A stretch of DNA of 64,000 bases from Flavobacteriales bacterium UBA7666 (GTDB lineage: Bacteria > Bacteroidota > Bacteroidia > Flavobacteriales_D > Crocinitomicaceae), in contig DLHO01000004.1 of NCBI GenBank assembly GCA_002483265.1, positions 1 through 64,000 of the forward strand. Direction: 5' to 3'. How positions within the stretch are numbered: the stretch's first letter is position 1; each line of letters opens with the position of its first letter. The notes under the pieces were generated by a model that was given only the letters and a program-made list of their open reading frames with translations, was not told the DNA's origin and did not search any database. Made by a program: the position numbers and the translations under genes. Below are positions 27,492-35,276 of the stretch, piece by piece.

Positions 27492-28052
27492 TCAGTTACA
27501 ATTTGCTTTGGGTTCCAAGGATTCCAATCCGATTTCTTTTCTTCGTTTATTGAAAAGTTCCAATTGCTCTCCACAAAACTTCTCGTTAGTGTATTGCCCG
27601 TAATAAATGGGTTTATTCATGTTTTTTTGGCAGCGGTCATACCACCAGGCATAATGTTTTGGGGGCATATTTCCTTTGTCTAATTCGGATTTGAATAAGT
27701 CTTTTAATGCTACAAAATCACTTTCTAAAGTGAAATGCAGGATCAATCCCATCGAAGTTTCATTACCTACGCGTTTCAAAGAAGGATAACCAAGTTGCTT
27801 TGTCAGAGCTGCAAAATTCTGTTTGTTGATAGAATCAATAGCAGATTGAAGACTCCAAATCGAATCAGTATTCAGTTCTGGATGTTTGACCATCCTTCCA
27901 CGATATAATTGATCAGATTTCTCCATGGATTTCAACGCGTTTTTCCATGTGTTTTTTTCAGAGGAAGAAAGTTCTTGTGCTTGAATGGAATTAGAAAATA
28001 GAAACAAGCAGATTACCGTGAATAGTAAGAAAAGAGGGAATGATTTTTTCAT
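27492..28052 (-). CDS. exported DUF6624-like protein
   Basis: A 186-residue protein with a signal peptide (LFTVICLFLFSNSIQAQ). The C-terminal half resembles DUF6624: a helical stretch with LILHF, AWWYDRCQKNMNKPIYYGQY, then RRKEIGLESL. The function of that family is unknown. It is the last of five minus-strand genes (27.5-29.7 kb) that carry signal peptides or are very short. The family call is by eye and is moderate. Confidence 0.65.
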   Translation of the reverse strand: MKKSFPLFLLFTVICLFLFSNSIQAQELSSSEKNTWKNALKSMEKSDQLYRGRMVKHPELNTDSIWSLQSAIDSINKQNFAALTKQLGYPSLKRVGNETSMGLILHFTLESDFVALKDLFKSELDKGNMPPKHYAWWYDRCQKNMNKPIYYGQYTNEKFCGEQLELFNKRRKEIGLESLEPKANCN

Positions 28053-28071
28053 AGAAGATATTGGTTGTTAG

Positions 28072-28083
28072 TATCATATGATA
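28072..28083. repeat. 12-bp perfect palindrome between minus-strand genes
   Basis: TATCATATGATA, 20 bases upstream of the DUF6624-like start codon and 8 bases after the preceding stop. Size and place fit an operator, but no regulator is known. Confidence 0.35.
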
Positions 28084-28091
28084 GTATGAAT

Positions 28092-28430
28092 TTAATCAAT
28101 TTCCTCCAATACCGAATTTCCTTTCGAATGATCTCCGGAAGTCCACTGCCAGGTTTCATGCAATCGGATTCGACCATCGCTTAAAATTTCGGGTATTGAT
28201 TGACAAATTCCTGTCATCAATTCTCCCTTGCTGTTGATTTGATGGTAACGCATCTCAATGTTTCCTTTATCATCCACCAAACCGATTAGTTGGCCGGAGA
28301 CGATTTGTCCGCCAGCATATGTACAAGTTAAGATATTCCCTTCTTGCTTGTAATGAAATACTGTTTGTTCAGATGTTTCTCCGTTTGGAGTATTGCTTAC
28401 CGGCCTGAATTTTTTGTTGTTATAATTCAT
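28092..28430 (-). CDS. conserved small protein, often misnamed N-acetylglutamate synthase
   Basis: A 112-residue cytosolic beta-rich protein (NYNNKKFRPVSNTPNGETS... CTYAGGQIVSGQLIGLVD... IRLHETWQWTSGD). It resembles a small family widespread in Bacteroidota and Firmicutes that databases often label N-acetylglutamate synthase. It has no acetyltransferase fold or motif, so that name should not be trusted. The repeated GxI.G.L pattern recalls a small beta-sheet. A perfect -7 box lies 28 bases upstream, so it probably has its own promoter. Confidence 0.75.
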   Translation of the reverse strand: MNYNNKKFRPVSNTPNGETSEQTVFHYKQEGNILTCTYAGGQIVSGQLIGLVDDKGNIEMRYHQINSKGELMTGICQSIPEILSDGRIRLHETWQWTSGDHSKGNSVLEEID

Positions 28431-28458
28431 GGATTCGCTAAAATGTTTTTTAGTACAT

Positions 28459-28466
28459 CAAAGATA
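28459..28466 (-). promoter_or_regulatory. predicted -7 box for the 28092-28430 gene
   Basis: The minus strand reads TATCTTTG, a full match to TAnnTTTG, 28 bases before the start codon at 28430. No clear -33 element. Confidence 0.45.
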
Positions 28467-28473
28467 TTGAATA

Positions 28474-28665
28474 CTACAAATGAATCGTTTCACCGGGTTT
28501 TGCTTCTTTGATTTTCTGAATGATCTCTTCCCCATGCTCAATTGAGCGACATGGAATAATGATCTTATTGGGAGAATTCTTGATATCGTTCATAACAGCC
28601 CAGTTTCCGGCCATCATTTTCTTGATTTTCAAAGTTCCGATGATTTTTGGTCTGATGATATGCAT
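28474..28665 (-). CDS. very small protein of unknown function
   Basis: A 63-residue basic protein (MHIIRPKIIGTLKIKKMMAG... GEEIIQKIKEAKPGETIHL). The C-terminal half looks like a short alpha-helix followed by a beta-turn. It fills the space between two other minus-strand genes with 17 bases before it. Coding is plausible from gene packing and amino-acid balance, but nothing homologous is recognised. Confidence 0.5.
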   Translation of the reverse strand: MHIIRPKIIGTLKIKKMMAGNWAVMNDIKNSPNKIIIPCRSIEHGEEIIQKIKEAKPGETIHL

Positions 28666-28682
28666 GAATTGGTTTGAAAGGA

Positions 28683-29090
28683 TTAATGGCTAAAATAACG
28701 AGAATTGATTGTTTTCGATTTTGAAAAATCCCCGGGTTCTGTTTTGATGTAATAGGATTCCCGCCAGTGAGAATCGGTTAAATGAATTTCTATTTGCAAA
28801 AAACAAGTGTCTAAAGAATCTTTGGATATCGGTAAAGTGAATGATTGACTCGGATTAATTACAAATTGGTAAGTTTTGACACCAAAATTTTCTTTTGAAT
28901 CTTTGTTTTTATAGATTGAGATACTAGAAATTTGCTTTTCTCCGCAATCGCAAATAATCGTTTGTTTTCGGGTGTCGAAACTCAGGCATTCCGTTTTGGC
29001 ACCTTTTCCAGCCATATCAAGAAAGGTTCCGCAAGATTGGAATAGAATCGGGAGGATTAACAGGAAGAAAAACAGGTTCTTGTTTAGCAT
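28683..29090 (-). CDS. putative lipoprotein of unknown function
   Basis: A 135-residue protein whose signal peptide ends in a lipobox (LPILFQSC), predicting an outer-membrane lipoprotein. The mature part is beta-rich with a Cys pair (CDCGEK). No family is recognised. A TATTTTTG -7 box lies on the minus strand at 29161-29154, about 63 bases upstream. Confidence 0.65.
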   Translation of the reverse strand: MLNKNLFFFLLILPILFQSCGTFLDMAGKGAKTECLSFDTRKQTIICDCGEKQISSISIYKNKDSKENFGVKTYQFVINPSQSFTLPISKDSLDTCFLQIEIHLTDSHWRESYYIKTEPGDFSKSKTINSRYFSH

Positions 29091-29170
29091 TGATTTGAAT
29101 TTTCAGTGGTTAGATAATTTTGGTGCATGATCTATTGCGGTATTTAACCCAGCCAAAAATAAGGTTTTTG

Positions 29171-29713
29171 TTATAGCCCGCTTATCTGGATATCAAAAAC
29201 GGATTTAGTAGTTAGATTTATTTTTAGCTCCCAAAAACATCCGCAGCCATCGAATGCACATATGATGTGTTTATGCCAGTCGTCAGATTCCTGAGACACT
29301 TGTTTCTTTCCCTTTTTGAGCTGTCTTTGTTCATGTTTGGTAAGCGTATGTGCTATTTTTAGAAAGGAAGGACAAAAAGCATTTACCCAGATCATCTTTT
29401 CACCCTTGTTATTTTTAATCGCAATGAATTGGTAATAGTAAAGGTAATTATGGATTTCCTGACCACAGTGAAAAGGGTAATCCGGATTAGTTCGCTCAGC
29501 AATAAAAGGTCTTAATAAACTGTCAATAAGCGATAAATCATCTGAATTGAACTCATTCTGTAAATAGCCCGTTAGTTTAGCAGAACAACTGTTTGTTGTA
29601 TCAATTTCAAGGATTGCAAAGGTGGTATCATTGAATGGAGCTTTTGATAAATTGGTTTGTGCGAAACCGGTTAATGACCAACTAAAACAAATGAATAAAA
29701 TGAGTGTTTTCAT
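29171..29713 (-). CDS. exported protein of unknown function
   Basis: A 180-residue protein with a signal peptide (MKTLILFICFSWSLTGFAQ). The mature part has six Cys, including FDGCGCFW near the C-terminus, suggesting disulfides in the periplasm or outside. No domain is recognised. It is the first of the five minus-strand genes of this stretch. A 16-base hairpin (29722-29737) lies 8 bases upstream of its start. Confidence 0.65.
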   Translation of the reverse strand: MKTLILFICFSWSLTGFAQTNLSKAPFNDTTFAILEIDTTNSCSAKLTGYLQNEFNSDDLSLIDSLLRPFIAERTNPDYPFHCGQEIHNYLYYYQFIAIKNNKGEKMIWVNAFCPSFLKIAHTLTKHEQRQLKKGKKQVSQESDDWHKHIICAFDGCGCFWELKINLTTKSVFDIQISGL

Positions 29714-29721
29714 ATTTTTGG

Positions 29722-29737
29722 TAGCTTGTGCAAGCTA
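29722..29737. repeat. inverted repeat upstream of a minus-strand gene
   Basis: TAGCTTG-TG-CAAGCTA, 7-bp perfect arms, 8 bases upstream of the start codon at 29713. It could be an operator or a 5' hairpin. Confidence 0.4.
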
Positions 29738-29778
29738 GACTAGAAATGGTTGAGTTTATCTTTGATTATTTTACAAGA

Positions 29779-29812
29779 AAAAGCGCATTTGTTAACCTGC
29801 AAATGCGCTTTT
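29779..29812 (-). terminator. intrinsic terminator after the OmpA-family gene
   Basis: AAAAGCGCATTTG / CAAATGCGCTTTT, a 13-bp perfect stem with an 8-base loop. On minus it is followed by a T-rich tail and lies 11 bases after the OmpA-family stop. Confidence 0.85.
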
Positions 29813-29823
29813 CTATAGTTAAT

Positions 29824-30684
29824 TTATTTACCCGAACTGTTCAATAAATTCATAATCTCATCCAATTTTGGAGAAAGAATGATCTCTGTTCGTCGGTTTT
29901 TAGCTTTTCCTTCCGGAGTATCGTTAGATGCTTTCGGGAAGTATTCACCACGACCTGAAGCTGTCATACGGGTTGCGGCAACACCGTATTTCTCATTCAT
30001 CATACGCGTAATTGTCGTTGCACGACCCACACTTAAATCCCAATTGTCTTTAAATACGGCTGTTTTGATCGGCACATTATCTGTGTGACCTTCGACCAAA
30101 ATCTGGATATCCGGATTTTTGTTCAGTACGTCAGCCAGCGTTTTCAATGCTTCGATTCCTTTAGGTTCAACAGCTGTAGATCCCGATTTGAATAACAGTT
30201 TGTCTGACATCGAAACGTACACTTTTCCATCGCGAATCTCCATGGTCAGCTCGTCTGAGTTAAATCCTACCAATGCATCACGCAAAGTCTGATTCAGTTT
30301 TTTCGTCATTTCATCCTGACGAGCAATGATAGCCTGCATTTCGCGAAGCATGCGCTCTTTGTTTTGAAGGTCTTTGTCCTTTTGACTCAACTGTTCCGAT
30401 TGCTGGTTCAACTGTTCTGACTGACTTTCATTGATGTTTTTCTGTCCGGAAAGTTTATTCTGAAGGTTTTTGTTGTCAGAAACAAGTCGCTCGTTAGCCG
30501 CTTTTTGATCAGCGAGGGAAACACACAAGGAATCACGTTCTGACACCACTGCCTGAAGTCTTTTTCCACCTTTCTTTTTTTCCGGAATAGGGTCACCACA
30601 TGTATAAATGGGTTTGCAAGAGGACACTGCCAGCATTCCAACAGCGAAGACGCCCATCAAAATTGATTTGTTAAACACTTTCAT
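29824..30684 (-). CDS. OmpA-family lipoprotein with coiled coil
   Basis: A 286-residue protein. The signal peptide ends in a lipobox (MLAVSSC), so it is probably anchored to the outer membrane. Residues ~40-140 form a Gln/Lys/Glu-rich coiled coil, followed by a C-terminal OmpA/MotB domain (about 150-275) with the peptidoglycan-binding pattern VEGHTDNVPI... NWDLSVGRATTI... GRGEYFP... NRRTEI. It probably tethers the outer membrane to the cell wall. It resembles Pal-like OmpA proteins but lacks any Tol partner nearby. Confidence 0.9.
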   Translation of the reverse strand: MKVFNKSILMGVFAVGMLAVSSCKPIYTCGDPIPEKKKGGKRLQAVVSERDSLCVSLADQKAANERLVSDNKNLQNKLSGQKNINESQSEQLNQQSEQLSQKDKDLQNKERMLREMQAIIARQDEMTKKLNQTLRDALVGFNSDELTMEIRDGKVYVSMSDKLLFKSGSTAVEPKGIEALKTLADVLNKNPDIQILVEGHTDNVPIKTAVFKDNWDLSVGRATTITRMMNEKYGVAATRMTASGRGEYFPKASNDTPEGKAKNRRTEIILSPKLDEIMNLLNSSGK

Positions 30685-30799
30685 AACTCTTTCGTTTTAT
30701 AATTGATACCTAAGAAAGGGAATTCTGAAAATCGATCCGGAATTATTAGCCTTTTTTAGGATAGTTTGGGTTTAATTGTGAATTCAGAAGAACTAATTT

Positions 30800-30835
30800 C
30801 AATTCGTAATTCGGCATTCGTAATTCGTAATTCGT
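30800..30835. repeat. short tandem repeat of TAATTCG units
   Basis: About five partly degenerate copies of (T)AATTCG or GCATTCG in a row, directly before the mtnD -7 box. It is non-coding. Confidence 0.6.
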
Positions 30836-30843
30836 TAAATTTG
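30836..30843 (+). promoter_or_regulatory. predicted mtnD -7 box, leaderless arrangement
   Basis: TAAATTTG, a full match to TAnnTTTG, separated from the mtnD ATG by only four bases (TTCT). The -33 region is occupied by the TTCG repeats. Confidence 0.55.
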
Positions 30844-30847
30844 TTCT

Positions 30848-31387
30848 ATGGCAGTATTATCTATTCCAGATTTGAATATTACGGAGCGTGATCCACAAAA
30901 AATCCGTGAGTTTATGAATGCACGCGGGATCTTTTTTGATCAGTGGCAGGCAGATGTTGTTTTTGAAGACAGTGCAAATCAGGAAGAGATCCTGAAAGCT
31001 TATGAATCGAGTTTGAGTCCCTTTATGAAAGCCGGTGGTTATCAAACGGCAGACGTGATAACGATCAATAAACTAACGGAAAATTACGAAGCCATTCGTG
31101 CTAAGTTTTTAGCAGAACATACGCACTCAGAAGATGAAATTCGCTTTTTTGTGGATGGTGAAGGCTTGTTTTGGTTCAACCTGGAGAACGAACCTGTTTT
31201 CAATTTGCTTTGCGAGCAGGGAGATTTGATCTCCGTTCCGGAAGGTACGAAGCATTGGTTTGATGCCGGTGAAACAAATCCATTTGTAAAAGCAATCCGC
31301 ATTTTCATTGATATGAGCGGATGGGTTCCGGAATATACCGGTTCGGATTTGGAAAAGCGATTTAACGAGTTTAGAGTTGACAGATAA
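30848..31387 (+). CDS. mtnD: acireductone dioxygenase
   Basis: A 179-residue cupin enzyme that oxidises acireductone to the 2-keto precursor of methionine and formate in methionine salvage when loaded with Fe(II). Metal ligands are visible: His91, His93, Glu97 (HTHSEDE) and His136 (GTKHWFD). Length matches the family. It is the first gene of mtnD-mtnC-mtnA; the gap to mtnC holds two large palindromes. Confidence 0.95.
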   Translation: MAVLSIPDLNITERDPQKIREFMNARGIFFDQWQADVVFEDSANQEEILKAYESSLSPFMKAGGYQTADVITINKLTENYEAIRAKFLAEHTHSEDEIRFFVDGEGLFWFNLENEPVFNLLCEQGDLISVPEGTKHWFDAGETNPFVKAIRIFIDMSGWVPEYTGSDLEKRFNEFRVDR

Positions 31388-31396
31388 AATAATCAA

Positions 31397-31430
31397 TTCG
31401 TTATATAACGAAAACATGATATCATGTTTT
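31397..31430. promoter_or_regulatory. two overlapping perfect palindromes between mtnD and mtnC
   Basis: TTCGTTATATAACGAA (16 bp, 31397-31412) overlaps by two bases AAAACATGATATCATGTTTT (20 bp, 31411-31430). Both are perfect. They may be operator sites, alternative RNA hairpins, or a terminator ending in TTTT. Confidence 0.55.
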
Positions 31431-31448
31431 CCATAGATATTAACAAAA

Positions 31449-32144
31449 ATGACGATTCAAAAACCAAAATTCATCCTCACAGATATTGAAGGAACCACTT
31501 CTTCCATTTCCTTTGTTGCTGAAAAATTATTTCCCTATTTCCGGAATAACATTCTCGATTTAAGCGAATTGACAGATCATCCGATCGTAAAAGAAGCATT
31601 TGAACAAACCATTCAGTTGGCTAAATCGGAAGATGGCGAAGCAATTGCTACCGAGCAGGAAATCATCGATAAATTGTATGAATGGAGTGTGGAAGATCGG
31701 AAGATTACACCACTTAAAACGTTGCAGGGAGTTCTTTGGGATAAAGGTTACAGAGATGGTGAATTGAAAGGTCATGTTTATCCGGAAGTAGCTGCTAATC
31801 TAAAGAAGTGGAAAGAACAAGGGATTGATTTGGGAGTGTTTTCATCGGGTTCAGTTCCTGCTCAGAAATTAATTTTTGGCTACAGTGTTTCGGGAGATTT
31901 GACTCCTTATTTTTCGGCATACTTTGATACAACTACCGGTGGGAAAAGAGACGCAGAAACGTATGCGAAAATTGCCAAAGCACTTCAGTTGCAGGCTTCA
32001 GAAATTCTTTTTCTAAGTGATATCGTTGAAGAATTGGAAGCTGCGGATTCAAACGGATTTCAAACAATTCAACTGGCAAGAGAAGGAATGACTCCTTCCT
32101 GGAAACATTTTGCCACTTCGTTTGACGAGATAACTTTCGAATAG
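31449..32144 (+). CDS. mtnC: enolase-phosphatase E1
   Basis: A 231-residue HAD-family enzyme that enolises and dephosphorylates 2,3-diketo-5-methylthiopentyl-1-phosphate to acireductone, feeding MtnD. The HAD nucleophile motif is DIEGTTSS (Asp12, Glu14), followed by the FSSGSVPAQKLIF segment with the second-motif Ser and FLSDIVEELEAA with the acidic Mg ligands. Length is typical. The order mtnD, mtnC, mtnA is clear. Confidence 0.95.
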   Translation: MTIQKPKFILTDIEGTTSSISFVAEKLFPYFRNNILDLSELTDHPIVKEAFEQTIQLAKSEDGEAIATEQEIIDKLYEWSVEDRKITPLKTLQGVLWDKGYRDGELKGHVYPEVAANLKKWKEQGIDLGVFSSGSVPAQKLIFGYSVSGDLTPYFSAYFDTTTGGKRDAETYAKIAKALQLQASEILFLSDIVEELEAADSNGFQTIQLAREGMTPSWKHFATSFDEITFE

Positions 32145-32149
32145 GATAG

Positions 32150-32211
32150 AAGAATCGATTCTTGATGCTTTTTACATTTTTTGACGAGTATTTAATGGTC
32201 TTACATTAAAT
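32150..32211. repeat. palindrome and inverted repeat after mtnC
   Basis: AAGAATCGATTCTT (32150-32163) is a 14-bp perfect palindrome beginning 6 bases after the mtnC stop. ATTTAATG (32190-32197) and CATTAAAT (32204-32211) form an 8-bp hairpin with a 6-base loop. Neither has a convincing T-run. Confidence 0.45.
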
Positions 32212-32248
32212 CTTGCGTTTGAAGATCTAAAAATGCGCTCATGCTCCG

Positions 32249-32276
32249 TTGATTTGTCTCAAATAGATTAATTTTG
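32249..32276 (+). promoter_or_regulatory. predicted mtnA promoter
   Basis: TTG (32249-32251), 17 bases, TAATTTTG (32269-32276), a full match to TAnnTTTG, 17 bases before the ATG at 32294. It suggests mtnA is transcribed on its own as well as from mtnD. Confidence 0.55.
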
Positions 32277-32293
32277 CCGCAGAAAATTAGATT

Positions 32294-33358
32294 ATGAGCG
32301 CATTCAGAACCATTTGGACAACCGAAGACCAATACGTAGAAGTTATCGATCAGCGTAAATTGCCCCACGAATGGGTGGTTGAGAAATTGATTTCTTACAA
32401 AGATGCGGAACGTGCAATCAAAGACATGGTGGTTCGGGGCGCTCCGTTAATTGGAGCCACTGCAGCTTATGGAATTTATCTTGCAGCCAGAGAAGGTGCT
32501 GATTTGAATGAAGCTTTTGCAGATTTGCGTGCTTCACGTCCAACAGCGGTGAATTTGTTCTGGGCATTGGATCGCATGAAAGCAAAATTGGCAAATGCGA
32601 CTGATTTGGTTCAAACTGCCTGGGAAGAAGCTGCTCAAATTGTTGAGGATGATGTAGAAACGTGTAGAATGATCGGTGTTCACGGTCTGCCGCTGATCGA
32701 AGCCATTTCAAAGAAAAAAAATGGAGAAACCGTCCATATTCTGACACATTGCAATGCAGGAATGTTAGGTTGTATTGAATGGGGAACCATTACATCGCCT
32801 ATTTATCAGGCAATTCAGAAAGGAATTAAAGTACATGTTTGGGTAGATGAAACACGTCCACGTTTACAAGGTGCAAATCTGACGTGTTACGAATTAACCA
32901 GACACGATGTTCCTCATACGCTGATTGTAGATAATCAGGGTGGACATTTGATGCAGCACGGAATGGTAGACATGTGTATTGTGGGGACAGACCGCACAAC
33001 ACGCCAAGGAGATGTAGCTAATAAAATCGGAACATACCTGAAAGCATTAGCTGCTCACGATAATGAAATCCCGTTTTATGTAGCGCTTCCATCAACTACG
33101 CTGGATATGACAATTCGCGACGGATTGAAAGAAATTCCGATCGAACAGCGAGATCAAAATGAGGTGCGTTATATAGTTGGAAAAAGCAAAATTTCAGGTC
33201 AGCTGGATGAAGTATTGATCTGTCCGGAAACTACTCAAGCAAGCAATTACGGATTTGACGTTACACCTGCTCGATTAGTCACAGCTTTAATCACCGAGCG
33301 TGGTGTCTGTGAGGCTAGCGAAGCCGGATTAGTCGGATTATTCCCGGAGTATAAATAA
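32294..33358 (+). CDS. mtnA: methylthioribose-1-phosphate isomerase
   Basis: A 354-residue aldose-ketose isomerase related to eIF2B, converting methylthioribose-1-phosphate to methylthioribulose-1-phosphate, the MtnB substrate. Motifs: RGAPLIGATAAYGI, the active-site Cys in THCNAGMLG, VDETRPRLQGANLT and the active-site Asp in VGTDRTTRQGDVANKIG. Length is typical. The enzymes making its substrate (MTA phosphorylase, or nucleosidase plus kinase) are not in the window. Confidence 0.95.
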   Translation: MSAFRTIWTTEDQYVEVIDQRKLPHEWVVEKLISYKDAERAIKDMVVRGAPLIGATAAYGIYLAAREGADLNEAFADLRASRPTAVNLFWALDRMKAKLANATDLVQTAWEEAAQIVEDDVETCRMIGVHGLPLIEAISKKKNGETVHILTHCNAGMLGCIEWGTITSPIYQAIQKGIKVHVWVDETRPRLQGANLTCYELTRHDVPHTLIVDNQGGHLMQHGMVDMCIVGTDRTTRQGDVANKIGTYLKALAAHDNEIPFYVALPSTTLDMTIRDGLKEIPIEQRDQNEVRYIVGKSKISGQLDEVLICPETTQASNYGFDVTPARLVTALITERGVCEASEAGLVGLFPEYK

Positions 33359-33451
33359 AATGGAATCGAGAATTTAAAGGCATTTTTTTAACTAATTCTC
33401 TCTTGTTTCAAATCATCTTTTTTCTTAAATTAAATAGGAAAACAATGAATT

Positions 33452-34732
33452 ATGAACGAGAAATACCTTCATTTTATCTGGAAATCCAAGCGTTTGATGA
33501 GTGCCGAGTTGACCACTACAACAGGTGAATCAATAAGGATTAAAAATTTTGGAGATTACAATTTTGATTCTGGTCCTGATTTTTTTAATGGCTCCATTCT
33601 GTTGGGAGGATTAATACTCCATGGAAATATTGAGATGCATCTGAATTCTTCAGATTGGATGAAACACGGACATCAGTATGATTTAGCTTATAGCAATGTG
33701 GTTTTGCATGTTGTATACAATCACGATATGGAAATAGTAGTGAATGGTTCCGTTCTGCCAACTTTGGAATTGAAATATTTAATCGACTGGAAGCATTTCA
33801 ATGAATCAAAACGGAAATTGGAGTTTCAAAGTCGAATTCCCTGCGATCAACAATTAAAAGATGTTCCAACAAAGATTGTTTCAGATCAGTTGAAACGAAA
33901 TACACATGACAGATTGCAACGAAAAGCCAATGAAATAGAACACCTTTCCGAAAATTTAAGGTGGAGCATTCATGAGCTCTTATTTCGCTTTCTATTGAAA
34001 ACCTTTGGAGGTAAACTGAATGGATTCCCTTTTCAGGAACTTGCAAATCAAATTCCAGTTTATCGTTTTCTTCGTTCTTCAATTCAAGTCCGAGAAGCCA
34101 TATTACTTGGATTGGCAGGATTTCTTGACCATGATTTTGACCATCAGTATGAACAAGAACTCAAAAGTAACTGGACGTTTCAAAAGCATCGTTTGCAATT
34201 GTCACAAGTTGATCCATCGTCTTTTAAATTCAAGGGGGCTCGCCCAGCTAGTTTTCCTGGTTTGCGTTTAGTGCAATTTGCGGCATTCTCAAATCATTTT
34301 GATTGGTCGTGTGATTTCTGGTCGTCTGAACCCGATGAGATTGTCAAGATTTTCATGGATGCTTTGACGAAGGAGCCAACTAGTTATTGGGGGAGTCATT
34401 ATCATTTAGGAAGACCTAAGCAAAAGTTATCTTCAGGTAAATTGTCGAAAGAAGCGGCCTTAACGATTGTTATAAATGCAGTTGCTCCTTTTCTGTTTTG
34501 GTACGGACAAAAACAGGGGGATATTGTTATCCTGAATAAGGCAGTGGAATTGTTAGAATTGCTTCCACAAGAAAAGAATAAGATATTGGAACGATGGCAA
34601 AAGTTGACTTCATATCCAAGCAACGCGCGTTTTGGACAAGCTGTTTTGGAGCTAAATAATCAATGGTGCGCCCCTAAAAAATGTTTGAAATGTTTGATTG
34701 GGAAAGAGTTGTTGAATTTAAGTCAATCCTAA
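33452..34732 (+). CDS. DUF2851 family protein
   Basis: A 426-residue protein without signal peptide or membrane helix. The N-terminal segment FGDYNFDSGPDFFNGSI and GNIEMHLNSSDWMKHGHQYD, and the C-terminal CAPKKCLKCLIG, match DUF2851, a Bacteroidota-specific family of unknown function. The conserved Asp/His pattern near residues 40-80 and the Cys-rich tail hint at metal binding, by inference. It is separated from mtnA by 93 bases. Confidence 0.85.
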   Translation: MNEKYLHFIWKSKRLMSAELTTTTGESIRIKNFGDYNFDSGPDFFNGSILLGGLILHGNIEMHLNSSDWMKHGHQYDLAYSNVVLHVVYNHDMEIVVNGSVLPTLELKYLIDWKHFNESKRKLEFQSRIPCDQQLKDVPTKIVSDQLKRNTHDRLQRKANEIEHLSENLRWSIHELLFRFLLKTFGGKLNGFPFQELANQIPVYRFLRSSIQVREAILLGLAGFLDHDFDHQYEQELKSNWTFQKHRLQLSQVDPSSFKFKGARPASFPGLRLVQFAAFSNHFDWSCDFWSSEPDEIVKIFMDALTKEPTSYWGSHYHLGRPKQKLSSGKLSKEAALTIVINAVAPFLFWYGQKQGDIVILNKAVELLELLPQEKNKILERWQKLTSYPSNARFGQAVLELNNQWCAPKKCLKCLIGKELLNLSQS

Positions 34733-34774
34733 ATAATAGATTATGCTTATCTTCGTGAGGACAAATCTCATACT

Positions 34775-35269
34775 ATGAAAAAAATACTTTTTGCGCTTCC
34801 ATTGTTGTTTCTGTTAACAGCATGTCCCATTGGTTTAGATTATTCTCCTGGAGCAATTGGAACAGAGGTGGTAAATGAGAATTTATCTGGAACCTGGGTT
34901 CTTGATGAAAGTCATGATGATCATGAAGTTAGAAAAGTGAAATTCACTAAAATAGATAAATACAGTTATGCTGTTGAGGTTTTAGAACAGGGTGAAATGT
35001 ATGCATTGGAAACGAGTCGTCTAACCATGTATCAAACTAAAATTGATGGATTGAATGTGATGTACTTAAAACCAGAGGGAGAAAACAAATATTATTTGTA
35101 TCAGTTTGAAATGAAGGGTAATAAGCAATTTTCAATTGGCGATATCTCATTACTTGATGGAGGTGTAGATGCGGTTAAGTCAACTCAAAATTTACGTGAT
35201 CAAATTCAAGCTTCGAAAAATAAAGAAGCATTTTTAGCTCTAGATAAGTTTTTATTTAACAAGAAGTGA
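34775..35269 (+). CDS. putative lipoprotein of unknown function
   Basis: A 164-residue protein with a signal peptide ending in a lipobox (LLFLLTAC). The mature part begins PIGLDYSPGAIG and contains LSGTWVLDE, a start seen in small lipocalin-like or META-like proteins, but no family can be assigned. It stands 42 bases after the DUF2851 gene and 7 bases before the PspC gene. Confidence 0.7.
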   Translation: MKKILFALPLLFLLTACPIGLDYSPGAIGTEVVNENLSGTWVLDESHDDHEVRKVKFTKIDKYSYAVEVLEQGEMYALETSRLTMYQTKIDGLNVMYLKPEGENKYYLYQFEMKGNKQFSIGDISLLDGGVDAVKSTQNLRDQIQASKNKEAFLALDKFLFNKK

Positions 35270-35276
35270 CCGATTT

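Noticed and set aside
28092..28430. N-acetylglutamate synthase
   Set aside because: The common database name is not supported: too short, no acetyl-CoA binding motif, beta-rich fold.
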